Positions 1 to 7,751 of a stretch of 25,855 nt of DNA are shown here, piece after piece. Every line of letters starts with the position of its first letter. Position 1 is the first letter of the stretch. The stretch spans positions 1 through 25,855 of the forward strand of contig JACZVU010000016.1 of the NCBI GenBank assembly GCA_022572485.1, read 5' to 3'. Origin of the DNA: Myxococcales bacterium. Lineage in GTDB: Bacteria > Myxococcota_A > UBA9160 > SMWR01. The position numbers and the translations under genes were made by a program. The notes below the pieces were generated by a model. It saw only the letters and a program-made list of their open reading frames with translations. It did no database searches and was not told the origin of the DNA.

Positions 1-513
1 GTTTGCGAAGAAATTCGGTACGGGAGGATTACCACCGACGAAGCAAGGGAACCTCCGATGAAGAATGTTCTGCTGCGATCGATCGGCGTCGGGTCGAGCG
101 TCGAAGCCTCGGTGACGCACATTATCTTGAATTCGCAGGATCGTTATCTGCTGTGTTCCGATGGTCTGTGGGGCGAGGTCAGCGATCCCGTCATCGCTGA
201 AGTGCTTGCGCGCGAATCGCCCTCCAACGCGGTCGCTGAGTTGGTCGATCTCGCCAACACGCACGGCGGATCCGACAACATCACGGTCCAAATCGCCGCA
301 CTGCTGGATGGCGAAGACGAATCGACCAGCGCGATGGGCACAGATGGGCCGACCCGCGTGCCACGCCCAAGCGGGTCCAATGCGCGGACGACGCCGACCG
401 GCAGCGGAACGCAAACGCCCCAACACGGCGAAAAACGCCGCTGGACGAGCGCTGGCCTGATCACCGCAAGCCTGCTCGCAACCGCATGGCTGTTCTGGCG
501 AGTTTGTACCTGA
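1..513 (+). CDS. PP2C-family Ser/Thr protein phosphatase, C-terminal part (5' end outside the window)
   Basis: The frame is open from base 1, so the gene begins upstream; 170 residues are visible. An internal ATG at 58 is not the start, because the residues before it (ITTDEAR) also match the PP2C family pattern. Two metal-binding aspartates of the family are present: the Asp in LLCSDGLW (visible residue 54) and the Asp in GGSDNITV (residue 92). The family removes phosphate from Ser/Thr residues using Mn2+ or Mg2+ and usually opposes Hanks-type kinases. After the domain comes a Pro/Thr/Ser-rich linker and then a hydrophobic stretch near residues 150-168 after a Lys/Arg cluster, which suggests a membrane anchor with the catalytic domain in the cytoplasm. 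The gene converges on the Calvin operon. The substrate cannot be told from this fragment. Confidence 0.9.
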   Translation, partial: VCEEIRYGRITTDEAREPPMKNVLLRSIGVGSSVEASVTHIILNSQDRYLLCSDGLWGEVSDPVIAEVLARESPSNAVAELVDLANTHGGSDNITVQIAALLDGEDESTSAMGTDGPTRVPRPSGSNARTTPTGSGTQTPQHGEKRRWTSAGLITASLLATAWLFWRVCT

Positions 514-542
514 GCGCATTTGGAGTGAACGGGCGACGATCC

Positions 543-582
543 AAACGAAATCCGCCGAGCCACGAACTCGTGGCCCGGCGGA
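543..582 (-). terminator. Rho-independent terminator ending the Calvin/glyoxylate operon
   Basis: Bases 551-564 pair with 569-582 (14 positions with one A/C mismatch) around a four-base loop. Read on the minus strand, the stem is followed by TTTCGTTT (543-550), as expected for an intrinsic terminator. It lies about 65 bases past the aminotransferase stop. On the plus strand there is no T-run after the stem, so its use by the phosphatase gene is less certain. Confidence 0.8.
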
Positions 583-646
583 ACAGCCTCGGTCGACGCC
601 AACGCACGGAGGGGTAGAAGTCTCCGACCGCGGCTTGGCACCAGCC

Positions 647-1831
647 CTATTTCGACGCGGCTGCCGCGGCCTTTCGATAACTCTCCTGGGCGGCAGCCAC
701 TCCACTACCCGGCTCGACAGGTATCCCGGCATCCCGCATCGCCATCTCGACACCCGAGATCGCACCGAGGCACATCAGATCGTTGAGATCGCCGAGGTGG
801 CCAATTCGGAACACCTTGCCAGCGAGTTGCATCAGACCCGCTCCGAGCGAGAGGTTGTAGGTGTGGTAGGCGTTGTGAATCACTGCCTTCGCATCGCAAT
901 CATCGGGAACGACGATCGCGCTGACGGTATCAGACTCCCATTCGGGACCCTTTGCGCAAAGGGACAATCCCCAACCGCGAACCGCGGCGCGCACACCCTC
1001 GGCTAGCCGGTGATGGCGCGCGAAGACGTTGTCCAACCCTTCTTCGAAGAGCATGTCCAACGATTCACGCAGGCCGTAGAGCAAGCCGAGTGCCGGCGTG
1101 TAGGGAAACCAGCCGTCGGCATTCGCATTGCGCATGTCTTCGAAATCGAAGTAGCAGCGCCTCAGCCCCGCCTGCTTGCGCGCTTCAAGGGCCTTCTGGC
1201 TCACGCCGACGATGCCCAATCCCGCAGGCAGCATCAGGCCTTTCTGCGAACCGGTCACCGCGCAATCGACGCCCCATTCATCCATGCGAAAGTCGATGCT
1301 CCCAATCGAACTCACGCCATCGACGAAGAGCAGCGCGGGGTGCTTGAGATCATCGAGCAGCGCGCGCAGGCCGGCCAGATCGCTCGTGACACCGGTGGCG
1401 GTTTCGTTGTGACAAGCCAGCACGGCGCGAATCTCGTGTTGCTCGTCTCTCTCGAGAACCGCGCGATACCGATCCAGCGGTACCCCCTCGCCCCACTCCA
1501 CTTCGAGTACGTCCACCTTCAGGCCCAGGCGCTCACACATGTCGACCCAGAGATGGCTGAACGTCCCAAACCGAGACGCGAGCACCCGATCCTCGGGAGC
1601 GAGCGTGTTGAGCAGTGTGGCCTCCCAAGCACCCGTTCCGCTCGACGGAAAGATGAACACCTCTCCGTCCTCGGTCTTGAACAGCTTCTTCAAATCCTTG
1701 AGCAGGGGCTTGCTGAACTCTGGAAAGTTCGCGCCGCGGTGGTCTACCATCGAGCGCGAGAGGGCTCTCAGTACCCGCTCGGGCACATTGGTGGGACCCG
1801 GAATGAACAGGAAGTGTCGACCTTGATCCAT
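647..1831 (-). CDS. Serine-glyoxylate aminotransferase (class V, alanine-glyoxylate type)
   Basis: This 394-residue protein is a fold-type I PLP aminotransferase of the alanine/serine-glyoxylate family. It begins with the family signature FIPGPTNVP (residues 9-17). The PLP lysine is predicted at K197 in TGSQKGLMLPAG, and D171 in LFVDGVSS should contact the pyridine nitrogen. The likely reaction transfers an amino group from serine (or alanine) to glyoxylate, giving glycine and hydroxypyruvate (or pyruvate). The ATG at 1831 is preceded by GGAG about eight bases upstream. It is the last gene of the operon, 68 bases after the malyl-CoA lyase gene, and the terminator at 543-582 follows. The position beside RuBisCO suggests it handles glyoxylate made from phosphoglycolate. 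Serine versus alanine preference cannot be settled by eye. Confidence 0.9.
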   Translation of the reverse strand: MDQGRHFLFIPGPTNVPERVLRALSRSMVDHRGANFPEFSKPLLKDLKKLFKTEDGEVFIFPSSGTGAWEATLLNTLAPEDRVLASRFGTFSHLWVDMCERLGLKVDVLEVEWGEGVPLDRYRAVLERDEQHEIRAVLACHNETATGVTSDLAGLRALLDDLKHPALLFVDGVSSIGSIDFRMDEWGVDCAVTGSQKGLMLPAGLGIVGVSQKALEARKQAGLRRCYFDFEDMRNANADGWFPYTPALGLLYGLRESLDMLFEEGLDNVFARHHRLAEGVRAAVRGWGLSLCAKGPEWESDTVSAIVVPDDCDAKAVIHNAYHTYNLSLGAGLMQLAGKVFRIGHLGDLNDLMCLGAISGVEMAMRDAGIPVEPGSGVAAAQESYRKAAAAASK

Positions 1832-1899
1832 TTTCTGACTCCGTAATCGTTACCCGCCAGATGTGCGCTCAGCGCCCGAACGGGGTTAGAGATTGATTT

Positions 1900-2880
1900 C
1901 TATCCGTTCGCTGCGATGACTTCTGCCTTTCGAACCAGAACTTCTGCCTGTCGGATCGAAGCAAGGTCAATCAGTCGACCATCGAGCGTCACTGCCCCGC
2001 GGCCGTCGCGCTTCGCTTCTTCCATCGCACTGAGCACCCGGTTTGCGCGCAGGATCTCCTCTTCACTCGGGCTGAAGATCTCGTTGACGACGTCGACCTG
2101 AGAGGGATGAATCGCCCACTTTCCTTCGCAACCCAGCACCGCAGAGAGTCGCGCCTGAGCGGCAAACCCATCGGCGTTCTTGATGTCGCCGAAGGGACCA
2201 TCGATCGCGCGAAGACCATTGGCTCTCGCGGCGACGACCATTCGGGCAACCGCGTAATGCCACATGTCGCCCCAGTGCACTTCACTGTTCCCGTCCTCGT
2301 CAGCATGGGTGAGAACCGAGTAGTCGGGATTCGGCCCACCGATATTGATGGTACGAGCCTGCGTCGAGGCCGCGTAGTCGGCGACGCCAAAATGCAAAGA
2401 CTCGTTCCGATCGCACGCGCCTGCAATCCTATGCACGTTCTGCATACCGAGAGCCGTCTCGATGATCATCTCGAAACCGATGCGTTTCGTGTACCCCTTG
2501 GCAATTTCGATCTGATTGACCAGGGCATCGACCATGTAGACATCGGATGCGTTGCCGACCTTGGGGATCATGATGAGATCGAGCTTGTCTCCCGCCTGCT
2601 CCATCACGTCGATCACGTCTCGATACATGTACTGCGTATCGAGGCCGTTGATCCGCACAGAGACCGTCTTGCCGCTCCAGTCGAGATGGTGCAGCGCTTC
2701 AATCACGAACTTGCGCGCTTTTTCCTTCTCGTCGGGCGCAACTGAATCCTCGAGATCCAGGAAGACCACATCCGCCTTGCCCTTCGCGGCTTTTTCCATG
2801 AAGGTGGGGTTGCTGCCGGGAACCGCCTGCTCGGATCGATTCACGCGGGCCGTGCACTGGCTTACGATTGTATGGCTCAT
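1900..2880 (-). CDS. mcl: L-malyl-CoA/beta-methylmalyl-CoA lyase (HpcH/HpaI and citrate lyase beta family)
   Basis: The 326-residue protein has the CitE-like TIM-barrel motifs: VFLDLEDSVAPDEK (residues 39-52), the substrate Arg in SVRING (R76), and the Mg2+ ligands E141 (MIIETALGM) and D168 (FGVADYA). Length and motifs fit Mcl1-type enzymes, which reversibly split malyl-CoA into glyoxylate and acetyl-CoA and may also act on beta-methylmalyl-CoA. A very strong ribosome site (AAGAAGGAGGAATCA) precedes the ATG at 2880. The gene follows cbbS by 74 bases and precedes the aminotransferase gene, so in this operon it probably condenses glyoxylate with acetyl-CoA towards malate. A role in a serine cycle or the 3-hydroxypropionate cycle is possible, but no other gene of either pathway is in the window. 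Confidence 0.88.
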   Translation of the reverse strand: MSHTIVSQCTARVNRSEQAVPGSNPTFMEKAAKGKADVVFLDLEDSVAPDEKEKARKFVIEALHHLDWSGKTVSVRINGLDTQYMYRDVIDVMEQAGDKLDLIMIPKVGNASDVYMVDALVNQIEIAKGYTKRIGFEMIIETALGMQNVHRIAGACDRNESLHFGVADYAASTQARTINIGGPNPDYSVLTHADEDGNSEVHWGDMWHYAVARMVVAARANGLRAIDGPFGDIKNADGFAAQARLSAVLGCEGKWAIHPSQVDVVNEIFSPSEEEILRANRVLSAMEEAKRDGRGAVTLDGRLIDLASIRQAEVLVRKAEVIAANG

Positions 2881-2925
2881 TGATTCCTCCTTCTTGGATT
2901 GTCCAGTCTCAAATTAGGGGTGTCG

Positions 2926-2943
2926 CTGGCTCCGCGAAGCCAG
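2926..2943 (-). other. Small intercistronic hairpin between cbbS and mcl
   Basis: CTGGCT (2926-2931) pairs with AGCCAG (2938-2943) around a six-base loop, 11 bases past the cbbS stop. There is no T-run, so it is not a clear terminator. It could be a processing or mRNA-stability element that sets cbbLS levels above the downstream genes; that role is inferred. Confidence 0.4.
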
Positions 2944-2954
2944 ACCAATCATGC

Positions 2955-3320
2955 TCAGTTGGTTGGCCTATCGCCGTGATAGACCACGATGCGCGCTCCT
3001 TGTGTCTGTCGTCCGTTGTCGTAGCCAACAACTCGGACGTAATGGCCGGGAAATTTTCTACGACAAGCGGTGATCTCAGAAAAAATGACATCTACATTGT
3101 GTTCACCGAACAGCGGGAGCTTCCACATGTACCAATAGTGCTCCGTCGCGCGATCCGTCTCGACGTGCTCGATCAACGGATTCCAGCCCTGCTTGATGAT
3201 GTAATCGATCTGCTTTCTGACCCGCGCCGCATCCATCTCCGGTAAATAGGAAAATGTCCCGAGTCTCCGATTCGTCGGACGCGTCATGCGCGACGTGTAA
3301 CTGCGCACCTGGTTCATCAT
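2955..3320 (-). CDS. cbbS: RuBisCO small subunit, Form IA (green type)
   Basis: This 121-residue protein matches green-type small subunits: [10 protein letters not shown] near residue 21, [17 protein letters not shown] in the middle, the hallmark [11 protein letters not shown], and [15 protein letters not shown] near the end. These features distinguish it from red-type (Form IC/ID) small subunits. It caps the L8 core to form the L8S8 holoenzyme that carboxylates ribulose-1,5-bisphosphate. The start ATG (3320) overlaps the cbbL stop as ATGA, and a purine-rich site (AAGGGGAGAGGGC) sits just upstream, so the two subunits are translationally coupled. A second ATG follows directly (MMN), so the true start may be one codon later. 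Confidence 0.96.
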   Translation of the reverse strand: MMNQVRSYTSRMTRPTNRRLGTFSYLPEMDAARVRKQIDYIIKQGWNPLIEHVETDRATEHYWYMWKLPLFGEHNVDVIFSEITACRRKFPGHYVRVVGYDNGRQTQGARIVVYHGDRPTN

Positions 3321-4771
3321 GCCCTCTCCCCTTGTTGACTAACCGCTGGCTCGGCGCACACCAGGTCGAGTTTGTCGACCGTGTCATATTCGAAACGAAT
3401 TTCCTTCCAGGTCTCCATTGCCACCACCAGCTCCGGACTGTTGCGAGCAGCGGCTTCGAGGATGTCTGTTCCTTCCGCTATGAGGTTCCGTCCCTGGTTT
3501 CGGGCTTCTACACACGCCTCCAGTGCGACTCGATTGGCGGACGCACCCGCGGCGTTTCCCCAGGGATGGCCGAGCGTCCCGCCACCAAACTGGAAGATGG
3601 AATCGTCACCGAAAATGCTGAGTAGCTCAGGGATGTGCCAGACATGGATTCCACCCGACGCGACGGGAAACATGCCGGGCATCGATCCCCAGTTCTGGTC
3701 GAAGAACAGACCGCGCGAGCGATCTTCGCAAACGAAATCCTCGCGCATCTGATCGATCCAGCCCAGGATGGCGCTGCGATCGCCTTCGAGTTTTCCGACG
3801 ACGGTGCCGGAGTGCAGGTGATCGCCACCGGAAAGACGCAGGCATTTGGTAAGAACCCGGAAGTGAATTCCGTGGTGGCGATCTCGATCGATCACCGCGT
3901 GCATCGCTCGGTGGATATGCAGCAACATTCCGTTTCTGCGACACCAATTCGCGAGAGAAGTATTGGCCGAAAATCCCGCCGTCAGGTAGTCGTGCATGAT
4001 GATGGGCATGTCGAGCGATTTGGCGTGCTCCGCGCGCTCGAACATCTCCTCGACGGTGCCGGCGGTTACGTTCAGGTAATGCCCCTTGCGTTCACCAGTT
4101 TCGCGCTGCGCGGTGTGCACCGCTTCAGCGACAAAATCGAACCGGTGTCGCCAGCGCATGAAGGGCTGGCTGTTGACGTTCTCGTCGTCTTTCGTGAAGT
4201 CGAGGCCACCGCGCAGGCATTCGTATACCGCGCGGCCGTAGTTTTTTGCCGAGAGTCCGAGCTTCGGCTTGATGGTCGCCCCGAGCAGCGGGCGGCCGTA
4301 TTTGTTCAGAATGTCTCGTTCAACCTGGATTCCATTCGGCGGTCCACCACAGGTCATCACATAGTGCAACGGGAAGCGGACATCTTCGAGACGGATCGCA
4401 CGCAGCGCCTTGAAGCCGAAGACATTGCCCACGAGAGAGGTCAACACATTGACCACCGACCCCTCTTCGAACAGTTCGATCGGGTAGGCGACAAAGACGT
4501 AGAAACAGCTGGAATCTCCGGGAACTTCCTCGATCCGGTAGGCGCGAGCCTTGTAGTAATCGACATCCGTCAGGTAATCGGTCCAGACAGTCGTCCAAGT
4601 TCCCGTTGAGGACTCGGCGGCGACCGCTGCCGCGATCTCCTCCCGCTCGATGCCCTTCTGTGGAGTGATCTTGAAGCAGGCGAGAAAATCCGTATCGATG
4701 GGCTGGTAGCTCCCATCCCAATACGTGTCTCGGTAGGCGTGAACGCCCGCGTTGTAGCGGCTCTCACTCAC
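3317..4771 (-). CDS. cbbL: RuBisCO large subunit, Form IA
   Basis: This 484-residue protein is a full-length Form I large subunit. Visible active-site elements are K168 and K170 in [14 protein letters not shown], the carbamylated K194 with D196 and E197 in [12 protein letters not shown]287 and H291 in LHIHRAMHA, and loop-6 K327 in [10 protein letters not shown]. Wording such as [23 protein letters not shown] and [11 protein letters not shown] matches proteobacterial Form IA rather than red-type enzymes. The start is GTG at 4771, preceded by AAGGGGA at good spacing. About a dozen C-terminal residues after DKLDLV look unconserved. No cbbQ/cbbO activase or carboxysome gene lies nearby; glpX and prk are upstream and cbbS overlaps the end by four bases. 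Confidence 0.98.
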   Translation of the reverse strand: MSESRYNAGVHAYRDTYWDGSYQPIDTDFLACFKITPQKGIEREEIAAAVAAESSTGTWTTVWTDYLTDVDYYKARAYRIEEVPGDSSCFYVFVAYPIELFEEGSVVNVLTSLVGNVFGFKALRAIRLEDVRFPLHYVMTCGGPPNGIQVERDILNKYGRPLLGATIKPKLGLSAKNYGRAVYECLRGGLDFTKDDENVNSQPFMRWRHRFDFVAEAVHTAQRETGERKGHYLNVTAGTVEEMFERAEHAKSLDMPIIMHDYLTAGFSANTSLANWCRRNGMLLHIHRAMHAVIDRDRHHGIHFRVLTKCLRLSGGDHLHSGTVVGKLEGDRSAILGWIDQMREDFVCEDRSRGLFFDQNWGSMPGMFPVASGGIHVWHIPELLSIFGDDSIFQFGGGTLGHPWGNAAGASANRVALEACVEARNQGRNLIAEGTDILEAAARNSPELVVAMETWKEIRFEYDTVDKLDLVCAEPAVSQQGERA

Positions 4772-4801
4772 TTCGAGGTTCCCCTTCGGCTCACGATTCC
4801 C

Positions 4802-5773
4802 TCAGACCGCATGGACGCCGTGCGCCGCCTTGACCATGTGGTACGCGACCAACAACTCGGTCAAGACGAGCGGGTGACTGATGCGGGATTTGCCGTCGAT
4901 GTCCATGAACTCGCCGACGAGGTTGCTTCGCATATGCGGAACTTCCGGGAGCATCTCCCAGAGAAGATTTTCGAGACTCTCGGCGGATTCATCCGAGATG
5001 CCCCCCGAGATCCCGAGCACATCGACCGGTTTGCCATCTCGATCCCGGCAGAGTTCGAGGCTGAGTCCGTTTCGGACTCCGGCCCCGATCAGCGGGCTGA
5101 GATCGGGATGGGGAAGCGTCGGCCGCAGCAGATGGCGCACATCGAGATGGGCGCCCGTTTCTGAGTCGTCGTTTTTCGGCGGACAGAAATTGATCACGAT
5201 GTCCGAGAATGTCCGTTGTGGTTGGATGAAGCGCTGGCTGTCTTCTCTTCGACGCTCCAGTTCATCTTGGGCTTCTTCGGTCGTATAACCGCGGCGATTA
5301 CAGTCACGCCAGAGTTTCCATTTGATCCGAAGCTCCTCGTCGGGCTCCATGAAAACCTTCACGTCGTAGCAATCGCGCATCGCGCGGGTGTGATATCCGA
5401 GCAAGCCTTCGACGATGATGTAGGGCCGTGGCGCCAGATACTGGGCGGGCTCGAGGGTGCCGAGCTCATGATTGTAGGTCGGCTTGAGAATCGGCTGATT
5501 GTCCCGCAGCAGCTGCAGGTGTTGCTCGAGAATGTCGACCTGGTTGCTGTCGGGGTGCAACGCCGTGATGCTTCTTTCCGCGCGCTCGGCACGCGAATAG
5601 ATGTGGTAATCGTCCGAACAGATCGTCAGAACCTGGTTATCCCCGAGGATGCGCGCAATCCCCGTCGCGAGGGTCGTCTTGCCCGCCGCGGAATCGCCGA
5701 TGATGCCGAGCAGGATCGGTCGGTCGAGTCGCGCCGGACCAGGTGTGCTCACTTTTGTGTAATGTTCAAACAT
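4802..5773 (-). CDS. prk: Phosphoribulokinase
   Basis: This 323-residue kinase makes ribulose-1,5-bisphosphate from ribulose-5-phosphate and ATP. Its P-loop is GDSAAGKTT (residues 26-34), followed by CSDDYHIYSRAER and the substrate-site segment LKPTYNHELGTLEP, with EGLLGYHT after it. The wording resembles the longer phosphoribulokinases of cyanobacteria and actinobacteria, not the roughly 290-residue kind usual with proteobacterial cbb operons. I place the start at ATG 5773, which overlaps the glpX stop by eight bases (ATGTTTGA). A GTG three codons upstream (5782) is the alternative, and neither has a clear ribosome site. Thirty bases separate it from cbbL. Cytoplasmic. Confidence 0.95.
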   Translation of the reverse strand: MFEHYTKVSTPGPARLDRPILLGIIGDSAAGKTTLATGIARILGDNQVLTICSDDYHIYSRAERAERSITALHPDSNQVDILEQHLQLLRDNQPILKPTYNHELGTLEPAQYLAPRPYIIVEGLLGYHTRAMRDCYDVKVFMEPDEELRIKWKLWRDCNRRGYTTEEAQDELERRREDSQRFIQPQRTFSDIVINFCPPKNDDSETGAHLDVRHLLRPTLPHPDLSPLIGAGVRNGLSLELCRDRDGKPVDVLGISGGISDESAESLENLLWEMLPEVPHMRSNLVGEFMDIDGKSRISHPLVLTELLVAYHMVKAAHGVHAV

Positions 5774-6731
5774 TGGCGGCACGCTTTCGCCAGGTGGTTT
5801 GAAGCTGGCTTTCGCCTGTGGAGCCCGCGATCATCAGCGTCTGCACGCGATCGCGACCCTCGATGCGCTCGACTCCTTCGAGAAGCAGACCGGTCGTGAT
5901 CCCCGTCGCGCAAAAATAGACATCTGTCGAGGTGACGAGTTCTTCAACCGGTATCCAGCGCGTGCTGTCGAGACCGGCTTGCGTAACCGCCAGCTGTTCG
6001 CTCTGGAGCTGCGGATCGATCCGCCCTTGAAATTCCGCGCCGAGAGCGCGAGCCGCACAGGCCGAGAGGATTCCCTCGCGAACTCCGCCGGTACCCATCA
6101 ACGCGTCGACTCCGGAATGGGGCAGCGCAGAAAGCAGGGCCCCCGCAACATCGCCGGCCGGGAACGAGATCACCTCAGCGCCCAATTCCCCAATCTGATC
6201 GATCAGCGCGCGATGTCGCGGCTTTTCCAGGACGAAGATCGCCAGTTCCTCGACCTCCTTCCCGAGCAGCTTGCCAAGGGCCGCGAGTTTGTCGGCGATC
6301 GGCCAGGCGGGATCGACCCGGCCTTTCGCGGCCGCGGGTGTGGCGAACTTCTCCATGTAGAGCGCCGGCGACGGAATCCGCATCGCGCCCACAGGCGCGA
6401 GCGCGAGCACGGTCATCGCGTTCGTGAGGCCCTCGGCGAGATAGGTCGTCCCCTCACCGGGATCGACAGCGAGTTCGAATGCGGGATCCCGCCGGTCGCC
6501 TCCGATGATCTGGCCGTCGTAGAGGTCCGAAAGCTCCTCCTCGCACCCCCCCCCGAGCACGATGCGAACCGCAAACGGAAGCCGGGCCAGCGCCTCGCTC
6601 ATCGCTTGCGCGGCCGCGCCTTCCACGTCCTCAGCCAGCCCGCAGCCAATCCGCTCGGAGGCCGCTCGCGCAGCGGATTCCGTGGCGCCGCGCAGCAGGG
6701 CGAGGATTTGCAGGGTCTTGTCTACGCTCAT
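5766..6731 (-). CDS. glpX: Class II fructose-1,6-bisphosphatase (GlpX type)
   Basis: The 321-residue protein shows the GlpX metal-site motif DPGEGT (D90, E93), with GGGCEEELSDLYDGQIIGG before it and MGTGGVREGI later. It should hydrolyse fructose-1,6-bisphosphate, and possibly sedoheptulose-1,7-bisphosphate as many bacterial class II enzymes in Calvin operons do. The reading frame opens further upstream (6827), but the extra 32 residues look non-conserved. The ATG at 6731 has GGTGGGAA upstream and starts the family-like MSVDKTLQIL. It is the first enzyme gene of the Calvin operon and overlaps prk at its end. The 153-base leader holds a hairpin and a repeated motif. Confidence 0.93.
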   Translation of the reverse strand: MSVDKTLQILALLRGATESAARAASERIGCGLAEDVEGAAAQAMSEALARLPFAVRIVLGGGCEEELSDLYDGQIIGGDRRDPAFELAVDPGEGTTYLAEGLTNAMTVLALAPVGAMRIPSPALYMEKFATPAAAKGRVDPAWPIADKLAALGKLLGKEVEELAIFVLEKPRHRALIDQIGELGAEVISFPAGDVAGALLSALPHSGVDALMGTGGVREGILSACAARALGAEFQGRIDPQLQSEQLAVTQAGLDSTRWIPVEELVTSTDVYFCATGITTGLLLEGVERIEGRDRVQTLMIAGSTGESQLQTTWRKRAANV

Positions 6732-6759
6732 CGGGTTCCCACCAGGGCTCTTGGGAGTC

Positions 6760-6787
6760 GTTCCGGCGCTGGAGGCGGCGCCGGAAC
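6760..6787 (-). other. Perfect 10-bp inverted repeat in the glpX leader
   Basis: GTTCCGGCGC (6760-6769) pairs exactly with GCGCCGGAAC (6778-6787) around an eight-base loop, 28 bases before the glpX ATG. No T-run follows on either strand. It may be an operator for a dimeric regulator, an mRNA leader hairpin, or a weak barrier after the regulator gene; the sequence does not decide. Confidence 0.5.
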
Positions 6788-6808
6788 AACACCCTAGGCG
6801 AAAATGCT

Positions 6809-6879
6809 GCCCGGATAGAACGCCCATCCGGGTCGATCTGTGGAATCATTCGGATAGGTAAAAAGCCACCCGAATGGGT
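6809..6879. promoter_or_regulatory. Four-copy motif array (consensus YYCGRATRGGT) upstream of the Calvin operon
   Basis: Four related 12-mers lie within 71 bases: GCCCGGATAGAA (6809-6820), ACCCGGATGGGC (minus strand, 6822-6833), ATTCGGATAGGT (6848-6859) and ACCCGAATGGGT (6868-6879). The first two form one inverted pair and the last two form another loose pair (CATTCGG with CCGAATG). The array lies between the regulator gene and glpX, where an operon control region is expected. The CGAATGG core recurs in the predicted promoter of the regulator (7647-7661). Function as binding sites is inferred. Confidence 0.5.
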
Positions 6880-6884
6880 AGATT

Positions 6885-7553
6885 TTAGCTGTTTTCGGAG
6901 ATGTAGAGCGCAACCGCCTGCGTGCGGTTGCCGATCCCAAGCTTTTCGTAGACGTTCTTGAGGTGGAACTTCACCGTCTGGATCGAAATTTCAAAGCGGG
7001 CGGCGAGTTGCGCATTGCTGCTCCCCTCGCTGAGCGCCGCCAGCAACTCATGTTCCCGTGACGTCAGCGCCGAGAGCGGACAGCTGTGGAGCCCTCGGAC
7101 ATCGACAAACGGAAAGATCATCTGCCCCGTGGCCACCCCGGCGACAGTATCGAGGAGCTGGCTCGGGGGGTCGCTCTTCGAGCAGAATCCGGCGCCGCCT
7201 AGCCGCATCGCCTGACGCGGAACATCTGTGCTCGGGTCGCCTGTGTAGATCACGACGCGCGGGGCGTTCGGCCGATCGCGCAGGCTATCGAGCAAGGCGC
7301 GACCTCCTATCCCGGGCATCACCCAGCCGACGATACCCACCTGGAATGGCCGTTGATCGACGAGGGCCAGAAACTGCTCGCCGTTTTCGGCGATGCCCAC
7401 GAGCTCAAAGCGCTCGTCTTCGTTGAGCAAGGCCTGCAATCCCGCGCGAACCAGGGAACTCTTGTCCGCAACCACCACGGAAATCGGGGTTCGGTTCAGC
7501 GTCGCCGTCTGGATTCGGTTCAGCGTCACCGTCTTGGGAGGGGGTTCACTCAT
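6885..7553 (-). CDS. NarL/LuxR-type regulator with a degenerate receiver domain
   Basis: This 222-residue protein has an N-terminal response-regulator receiver fold and a C-terminal LuxR helix-turn-helix (LTSREHELLAALSEG, then QLAARFEISIQTVKFHLKNVYEKLGI). In the receiver, the phosphoacceptor Asp of the usual LLDLxMPG motif is Gly (IVGWVMPG, residue 76), and the second acidic residue of the DD pair is Lys (VVVADKSS). The switch Thr (IYTGD) and a Lys (FCSKSD) remain. It therefore probably works without phosphorylation. The start is uncertain: ATG 7553 has AGAGAAG upstream, ATG 7574 is the alternative, and the longer TTG start at 7664 lies in the predicted promoter. Its place directly before glpX suggests it controls the Calvin operon. 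Confidence 0.85.
   Translation of the reverse strand: MSEPPPKTVTLNRIQTATLNRTPISVVVADKSSLVRAGLQALLNEDERFELVGIAENGEQFLALVDQRPFQVGIVGWVMPGIGGRALLDSLRDRPNAPRVVIYTGDPSTDVPRQAMRLGGAGFCSKSDPPSQLLDTVAGVATGQMIFPFVDVRGLHSCPLSALTSREHELLAALSEGSSNAQLAARFEISIQTVKFHLKNVYEKLGIGNRTQAVALYISENS
7491..7534 (-). repeat. 24-bp direct repeat at the 5' end of the regulator gene
   Basis: TCGGTTCAGCGTCGCCGTCT (7491-7510) recurs at 7515-7534 with one change and a 24-base period. On the coding strand it gives TVTLNR then TATLNR in the leader just before the receiver domain. It looks like a recent small in-frame duplication in an unconserved tail. Confidence 0.75.
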
Positions 7554-7634
7554 CGGCGTGATCTTCTCTGCCATGCGATTTAGGAGCACTTCCGGGAAGC
7601 CTCTCCCTGCGGGGAAGAGAACCTCGGTCGACCT

Positions 7635-7664
7635 AGGATACGGATAACCGCGAATGGCGGTCAA
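7635..7664 (-). promoter_or_regulatory. Predicted sigma-70-type promoter of the regulator gene with an inverted repeat in the spacer
   Basis: On the minus strand TTGACC (7659-7664) and TATCCT (7635-7640) are separated by 18 bases. The spacer includes most of ACCGC-GAATG-GCGGT (7647-7661), an inverted repeat with a CGAATGG core shared with the array upstream of glpX. A repressor bound there would cover the promoter. Bases 7554-7806 form the divergent gap to the oxidoreductase gene and also hold a 22-base tandem repeat. Confidence 0.45.
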
Positions 7665-7751
7665 GCTCCCATTTTGAAGGCCGCTACGGGCTCGGGAGGG
7701 CGGCCCGCAACCCCACTTCAGACCCGACCGTCGGCTCGCCCCGCCCCCACT

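Noticed and set aside
2955..4771. Assignment of the RuBisCO as red-type Form IC
   Set aside because: The small subunit has [11 protein letters not shown] and GYDN and the large subunit has [11 protein letters not shown], which are green-type Form IA features.
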